From: Bacteroidetes bacterium UBA7692
Lineage (GTDB): Bacteria > Bacteroidota > Bacteroidia > Chitinophagales > LD1
Length of the DNA: 16,550 nucleotides
Direction of reading: 5' to 3'
NCBI GenBank assembly: GCA_002482725.1
Contig: DLGO01000052.1
Coordinates: 1 to 16,550 of the forward strand
The notes under the pieces are model-generated. The model worked only from the letters and a program-made list of their open reading frames with translations. It did not search any database and was not told where the DNA came from. The number at the start of each line of letters is the position of its first letter. Position 1 is the stretch's first letter. Positions 14,770 through 16,550 of this stretch are shown piece by piece. The translations under genes and the position numbers were made by a program.

Positions 14770-15141
14770 TTATGCTCCTGTTTTTTCGGTTGCTAAATGT
14801 CTTCCTTTACCAATTTTGCCTGCGCGTCTGTCTTCGTTGTACTTCACTGCATACTTATCAAGTCTTACAGTCAGGTAACGGAAGATGTTCTCGTCACGAC
14901 GGAAAGCTATTTCCAATGTGTCGATTACTTTGCCTTCGGCTTTAAATTCCACCAGGTGATAGATACCGGTAGTTTTCTTTTGAATCGGGTAGCGAAGATT
15001 TTTCAACCCCCAATGATCTTCAAAAACGATTTCCGCGCCGTTGGACTTTAACAATTCAACGTATGCGCTGATTGTTTTTTTGGTGTCGTCTTCACTCAAC
15101 ACTGGCGTTAGGATAAACGTTGTTTCGTACTGTGTTAGCAT
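14770..15141 (-). CDS. rpsF: 30S ribosomal protein S6
   Basis: 123 residues, typical of bS6. It starts with the family hallmark YETTFILTPVLSEDDTKKTI (5-24). It continues with GAEIVFEDHWGLKNLRYPIQKKTTGIYHLVEF, matching the conserved W-G-x-x-x-L-x-Y-x-I-x-K-x-x-x-G-x-Y pattern, and then IAFRRDENIFRYLTVRLDK. S6 forms a heterodimer with S18 on the 30S platform. It is the first gene of its operon, with a good promoter at 15174-15203, and is divergent from dnaX. The predicted leader is only about 25 bases, which leaves little room for an S6:S18-binding RNA structure upstream of the start codon. Confidence 0.98.
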   Translation of the reverse strand: MLTQYETTFILTPVLSEDDTKKTISAYVELLKSNGAEIVFEDHWGLKNLRYPIQKKTTGIYHLVEFKAEGKVIDTLEIAFRRDENIFRYLTVRLDKYAVKYNEDRRAGKIGKGRHLATEKTGA

Positions 15142-15173
15142 GTTTATCTGCTTTTAGTTATTAAAAAGGAGTG

Positions 15174-15203
15174 CGAAGATAATGAGTTTTCAACATTTTC
15201 AAA
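15174..15203 (-). promoter_or_regulatory. Promoter of the rpsF-rpsR-rplI operon
   Basis: On the - strand TTTG (15203-15200) is followed after 18 bases by TATCTTCG (15181-15174) and CACTCC. This matches the Bacteroidota TTTG / TAnnTTTG pattern apart from one T-to-C change. The start of transcription would be about 25-30 bases before the rpsF ATG. Confidence 0.6.
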
Positions 15204-15207
15204 TAGA

Positions 15208-15239
15208 TTGTTTAAGAAAGTTCAAGATGCGTATTTTTA
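15208..15239 (+). promoter_or_regulatory. Possible dnaX promoter
   Basis: TTG (15208-15210), 21 bases, then TATTTTTA (15232-15239) followed by CACC. Seven of eight -7 positions fit TAnnTTTG. If real, the leader before the dnaX ATG (15247) would be almost absent. The call is weak. Confidence 0.25.
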
Positions 15240-15246
15240 CACCATC

Positions 15247-16550
15247 ATGTCAGAGTATATAGTAAGTGCGAGAAAATATCGCCCGGTGCAGTTCAAAAGC
15301 ATGGTGGGGCAAGAGCATGTGAGCAACACGCTGCGCAACGCCATCAAAAGCGAGCAGCTGGCGCATTCATTCCTTTTTTGCGGGCCACGGGGTGTCGGAA
15401 AGACTACTGCGGCGCGTATCTTAGCCAAAACAATCAATTGCGAAAACAAAACACCGGATTTCGAAGCATGCGGGGCCTGCCCTTCGTGCGTCGCCTTCCA
15501 GCAAAACAGTTCTTTTAACATATATGAGCTGGATGCAGCCTCCAATAACTCGGTAGAGGACATCCGCGAACTGGTAAACCAGGTGCGTTTCCCGCCACAA
15601 AGCGGTAAGTACAAGATATATATAATAGATGAGGTGCACATGCTTAGCTCGGGTGCGTTCAACGCATTCCTGAAAACACTGGAAGAACCACCTTCATACT
15701 GCAAATTCATATTGGCTACTACCGAAAAGCACAAAATACTTCCTACCATCCTGTCGCGCTGTCAGATATTCGACTTCCGCAGGATCGGTATAGACGTAAT
15801 AGTGAGCCACCTGAAAGACATAGCCCAAAAGGAAAACATACCCTACGAAGAGGATGCCCTGCACATAGTGGCGCAAAAAGCCGATGGCGGTATGCGCGAT
15901 GCGCTCAGCATGTTCGACAGGCTCGTGAGCTTTGGCGGTGGCAAGCTGGTTTACAGCGAAGTGCTGGAAAACCTTAACGTGCTCGACTATGAGTACTTCT
16001 TCCGCGTTACCGATGCCATACTGGCCGAGGACCTGCCTAAAGTAATGCAGCTATTCAACGAAATAGTGAAGAAAGGCTTTGAGGGAGATGACTTCATGAC
16101 CGGGCTGTGCGAGCACTTCCGCAACCTTCTTTTCTGCAAAAACACGGAAACGGTAAAGCTGCTGGAGGTAAGCGAAACCCTGAAAGTAAAATACCTGTCG
16201 CAGGCAAAAGCAGCTACGGGCTCATTCCTGGTAAGCTGCCTGAGCATAGGCAACCAGAGCGATGTGCAGTATAAGCTCAGCAAAAACAAACGGCTGACTG
16301 TAGAACTGGCACTGGTAAAAATGTGCTACGTTAACAGGGTGATAGACCCGCAAACGGAGTCCATATCAAAAAAAGCTAAGGTAGATGCGGCTGTACCGTC
16401 TACCGAACAGCGTGAGATACAGCAAAACACCCCGGCAACTCCAGAGGTAAAGGCAGAATCGGCCAACCCGGTGCTGAACCACCTGCAGCAGATAGATGAG
16501 GCATTGAAGCCAACCAGCGCACCGGCAGTAGCGCCACCACCGGCTATGCC
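15247..16550 (+). CDS. dnaX: DNA polymerase III subunit tau/gamma, N-terminal part (3' end outside window)
   Basis: An open frame of 434 codons from ATG 15247 runs off the right edge. It encodes the clamp-loader ATPase that links the beta-clamp loader to the replicative polymerase. Motifs: MSEYIVSARKYRPVQF opening; VGQEHV (20-25); Walker A GPRGVGKT (46-53); a zinc module with Cys65, Cys75, Cys78 and Cys81; Walker B IYIIDE (124-129); LATTEKHKILPTILSRC with the SRC arginine finger (170-172). Domain II (GGMRDALSMFD) and the domain III collar helices follow, ending near residue 365. After that comes a Pro/Ala-rich linker as in tau proteins. At codons 374-376 there is a slippery heptamer with flanking elements (see 16356-16404) that could produce a short gamma form by -1 frameshifting. 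The gene is divergent from rpsF with 105 bases between them. Confidence 0.96.
   Translation, partial: MSEYIVSARKYRPVQFKSMVGQEHVSNTLRNAIKSEQLAHSFLFCGPRGVGKTTAARILAKTINCENKTPDFEACGACPSCVAFQQNSSFNIYELDAASNNSVEDIRELVNQVRFPPQSGKYKIYIIDEVHMLSSGAFNAFLKTLEEPPSYCKFILATTEKHKILPTILSRCQIFDFRRIGIDVIVSHLKDIAQKENIPYEEDALHIVAQKADGGMRDALSMFDRLVSFGGGKLVYSEVLENLNVLDYEYFFRVTDAILAEDLPKVMQLFNEIVKKGFEGDDFMTGLCEHFRNLLFCKNTETVKLLEVSETLKVKYLSQAKAATGSFLVSCLSIGNQSDVQYKLSKNKRLTVELALVKMCYVNRVIDPQTESISKKAKVDAAVPSTEQREIQQNTPATPEVKAESANPVLNHLQQIDEALKPTSAPAVAPPPAM
16356..16404 (+). promoter_or_regulatory. Putative programmed -1 frameshift signal in dnaX
   Basis: Elements in order: GGAG (16356-16359), an 8-nt gap, then seven A residues (16368-16374) read in frame as TC-A AAA AAA-GCT, a canonical X XXY YYZ heptamer. 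A 5-nt spacer (16375-16379) leads to a hairpin. Its stem pairs GGTAGA (16380-16385) with TCTACC (16399-16404), then, past a TG bulge, CGG (16388-16390) with CCG (16396-16398), around the loop CTGTA. After a -1 slip the next codons are AGC (16374-16376) and TAA (16377-16379), so the product would end after 377 residues. The layout closely parallels the E. coli dnaX frameshift site (upstream SD-like element, A AAA AAG, stem-loop, near-immediate -1 stop). Function is inferred, not shown. Confidence 0.7.

Noticed and set aside
15237..15749. 170-codon - strand open frame opposite dnaX
   Set aside because: The + strand encodes DnaX with Walker motifs and zinc cysteines; the - frame is a shadow.

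Overview
The window reads as a chromosomal housekeeping segment from a member of the Bacteroidota, plausibly near Chitinophagaceae (that level is inference). Three things point there. Several gene starts are preceded by TTG/TTTG...TAnnTT(T/C)G promoters rather than Shine-Dalgarno sites. The isoleucyl-tRNA synthetase is of the eukaryote-like type with a GIHH signature, as I recall from Bacteroides. The ribosomal operon runs rpsF-rpsR-rplI with no ssb. There is no phage, IS element, CRISPR array, tRNA or rRNA, and no gene-free stretch over 300 bases.

Layout. The left end (1-2674, + strand) holds the C-terminal half of a heme A synthase (ctaA/COX15), an MFS transporter of the metabolite:H+ symporter type, and a secreted protein of unknown function. 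From 2681 to 15141 everything is on the - strand, in four transcription blocks read from right to left: (1) rpsF-rpsR-rplI, ending in a strong terminator at 13952-13982; (2) ileS-asnS, ending in a terminator at 8801-8827; (3) a large two-parvulin-domain peptidyl-prolyl isomerase, ending in a terminator at 6521-6551; (4) lipoprotein - small beta-barrel protein - SurA-like isomerase - MoxR ATPase. In block 4 the first three genes are joined by stop/start overlaps (ATGA, TAATG). The right end (15247 onward, + strand, divergent from rpsF) is the first 434 codons of dnaX, the clamp-loader tau/gamma subunit.

How the genes work together. Blocks 3 and 4 look like an outer-membrane protein folding module: two parvulin-type chaperones, a parvulin-less SurA-N-like lipoprotein and a beta-barrel protein, with a MoxR ATPase at the distal end. 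The remaining genes serve translation and replication.

Most notable observation. dnaX carries what looks like a complete programmed -1 frameshift cassette at 16356-16404: a GGAG element, an in-frame A AAA AAA slippery heptamer, a -1-frame stop two codons later, and a stem-loop starting 5 nt downstream. It would yield a 377-residue gamma-like product. Second is IleRS, whose HxGH signature has positions 1 and 3 swapped (GIHH), a form linked to high mupirocin resistance. Third is a 12-bp terminator hairpin placed immediately before the start codon of the lipoprotein gene.
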